Part shown: piece by piece, positions 62,803-64,000 of the stretch
How positions within the stretch are numbered: the first letter of the stretch is position 1
Layout: the number at the start of each line of letters is the position of its first letter
Assembly (NCBI GenBank): GCA_964454015.1
Contig: CAYVQF010000004.1
Location: forward strand, 124,001 to 188,000
Length of the DNA: 64,000 bases
Direction: 5' to 3'
Origin: CAYVQF01 sp964454015
Lineage (GTDB): Bacteria; Myxococcota_A; Bradymonadia; UBA4248
The notes under the pieces: generated by a model
What the model saw: the letters and a program-made list of their open reading frames with translations, nothing else
The model's database searches: none
Told to the model about the DNA's origin: nothing
Made by a program: the position numbers and the translations under genes

Positions 62803-64000
62803 TTAGCGGCGCAAGCTCAGGTCGGAGCGGAGAGGCTCTCCACTGCCCTCAACGAAGAGATAGCGGTTGTCGCCGGGCTCCCAGTGCACGGCACCGTCGG
62901 CGTGGCGAACGATCAATTTGTAGGCAAAGACCACCCCGGTTGGCAAATCGACTTCGAGATGGGCGCGGTCCCCCAGGCGTTGCAAGGGGCCTAGGGCTAG
63001 GTTTGGGTTCCACGCCCCAAGCTCGGGCGCCGAGCCCACCACGAAGACTTGGGCCGTCGCGGGCAGCTCCGCGACGTCGACCTCGATGCGCCACTGCTGG
63101 GTCGCAGCCAGGGGCGGGGGCACGGCGGCGTCGCTGCTGTGCAGCACGAAGGTGTCGCCCTGGTTGAGGCTGAGCTCGGTGATCTGAGAAGCGCCGGCGA
63201 GGAGATCGCGCCAGGTGCCAGGGACGAGGTCGGCGAGGGCGAGATCGCGGCGGGCGGCGCCGTTGTAGATGATGAGCAAGATGCTCGCGCCGGCGTGGCG
63301 GCGCCGCACCACGAGGAGGTCGGGATCGAAGTGGACGACTTCGCTGGTGCCGTGGACCAGGACCGGGTGCTGGGTGCGCAGTCCAAGGAGCGTGGTCAGA
63401 TGGTTTTTCAGCGTGGAGGCGGCGAGAAAGACCATCTGACCGCGGTTCTCGGGCTCGTGTTCGCCTTCGAGTGCGGCTTCGGTGCCATAGTTCAAGCAGG
63501 GGGTGCCGCGCAGGGTGAACAGAGCGGTCAGGGCGTTCTGGACGCGCTTGGTCTGGCTGCCACAGGCGGTCATGATGCGGGGCATGTCGTGATTGTCGAC
63601 GAAGGTGACCAGGCTCAAGGGGTCGGCGTAGAAGCGATCGTTGCCGAGGACGGCGGCGATGTGCCCGACGGATTGTTGCTGGCAATAGACGTCGCGCAGG
63701 GCGAAGGCCAGGGGGAAGTCGAACATGTGGGTGAAATTGCCCACCTTTTGCACGTCGTTCACCACTTGGGGCGAGCCGTCGTAGAGTTCCCCGAGGAGGA
63801 CGATGGCGGGGTGTTGGTCGAGGAGCTCGCGGTTGTAGCGGCGCCAGAAGTCGAGGGAGACGTGTTTGACGGCGTCGATGCGGTAACCCTCGATGCCGAC
63901 GGAGTCGAGCCAGTGCAGGGCGCCTTGGAGGAGGTAGGCGTAGACTTCGGGGTGGCTCTGGTCGAGGTCGGGGAGGCCGTGGACCTCGTGGGTGACGACC
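62803..64000 (-). CDS. GH13 alpha-amylase with C-terminal starch-binding domain (C-terminal part)
   Basis: The final ~399 codons of a gene that runs past position 64000. Catalytic regions of GH13 are visible: HGLPDLDQSHPEV, then YRIDAVKH (nucleophile Asp), LLGELYDG (acid/base Glu), and FVDNHDMPR (third Asp). A domain-C beta sandwich follows, and the last ~100 residues form a CBM20-type starch-binding domain (VFVVGSAPELGAWNPNLAL, FAYKLIVRHADGAVHWEPGDNR). The enzyme hydrolyses alpha-1,4-glucans and is probably secreted, though its N-terminus is out of view. The five-module lipoprotein is downstream, 27 bases on. Confidence 0.92.
   Translation of the reverse strand, partial: VVTHEVHGLPDLDQSHPEVYAYLLQGALHWLDSVGIEGYRIDAVKHVSLDFWRRYNRELLDQHPAIVLLGELYDGSPQVVNDVQKVGNFTHMFDFPLAFALRDVYCQQQSVGHIAAVLGNDRFYADPLSLVTFVDNHDMPRIMTACGSQTKRVQNALTALFTLRGTPCLNYGTEAALEGEHEPENRGQMVFLAASTLKNHLTTLLGLRTQHPVLVHGTSEVVHFDPDLLVVRRRHAGASILLIIYNGAARRDLALADLVPGTWRDLLAGASQITELSLNQGDTFVLHSSDAAVPPPLAATQQWRIEVDVAELPATAQVFVVGSAPELGAWNPNLALGPLQRLGDRAHLEVDLPTGVVFAYKLIVRHADGAVHWEPGDNRYLFVEGSGEPLRSDLSLRR

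Noticed and set aside
60220..62994. 924-codon plus-strand frame
   Set aside because: Antisense to the five-module lipoprotein; Gly/Val/Ala-rich repeat pattern arises from the repeats opposite.

Overview
The window is one continuous stretch of GC-rich (roughly two-thirds GC by eye), gene-dense bacterial chromosome. It carries about 54 protein-coding genes on both strands. I saw no tRNA or rRNA genes, CRISPR array, insertion sequence or prophage block. The content points to a Myxococcota-type (former deltaproteobacterial) organism, possibly a Bradymonadia-like lineage: type IV pilus minor pilins, class II HMG-CoA reductase, eukaryote-like Ser/Thr kinases with PEGA or transmembrane tails, many lipoproteins with proline/alanine-rich linkers, FG-GAP and beta-helix surface proteins, and two -24/-12 (sigma-54) promoter-like sites. 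This assignment is inference from gene content, not from a marker-gene comparison.

Layout: 1-3989 holds pilV-pilW-pilX behind a sigma-54-like site, then HMG-CoA reductase. 3973-6202 (minus) holds a small secreted protein and two DUF4349-like envelope proteins. 6381-10675 holds dUTPase, an unknown protein, a Cys-rich secreted membrane protein, FxsA and hydrogenase maturation protein HypE. 10767-13898 (minus) holds a tiny membrane ORF, a lipoprotein and a copper-type P1B ATPase. 14083-15273 is a beta-helix lipoprotein. 15329-18731 (minus) runs ccmC, a CcmD-like gene, a Rieske ferredoxin, a small unknown protein, rpmE (clear sigma-70 promoter) and prfA. 18953-24078 (plus) has a PEGA protein, then an orphan contractile-injection spike (gpV/VgrG-like) gene behind the second sigma-54-like site, a zinc-ribbon methyltransferase and a 620-residue protein resembling type VI immunity (DUF3396) proteins. 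24094-26640 is gyrB.

26865-30059 (minus) is a tight unknown operon with its own sigma-70 promoter: a restriction-enzyme N-terminal-like protein lacking the expected catalytic Glu, a serine hydrolase, an unknown protein and a BRCT protein. 30273-38946 has a tail-anchored Ser/Thr kinase, phosphomannose isomerase, hypC-hypD, a dihydrouridine synthase, and DUF58-transglutaminase. 38943-54509 holds an FG-GAP propeller, a DedA protein, a PEGA Ser/Thr kinase coupled to a degenerate-cytochrome lipoprotein, a POT peptide transporter and a lipoprotein operon with cell-wall-enzyme folds (two NlpC/P60-like sites, a class A beta-lactamase fold, a propeller). 54702-64000 holds two membrane proteins, a diverged MurC-like ligase, a lipoprotein with five tandem ~135-residue modules, and the C-terminal part of a GH13 alpha-amylase with a starch-binding domain.

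The genes best worth a second look are the sigma-54-driven orphan spike module (20067-24078) and the restriction-fold/hydrolase/BRCT operon (26865-30229). Neither matches a system I can name. Long antisense reading frames over copA, the FG-GAP gene, the NlpC/P60 gene and others are GC-skew shadows and are not annotated.
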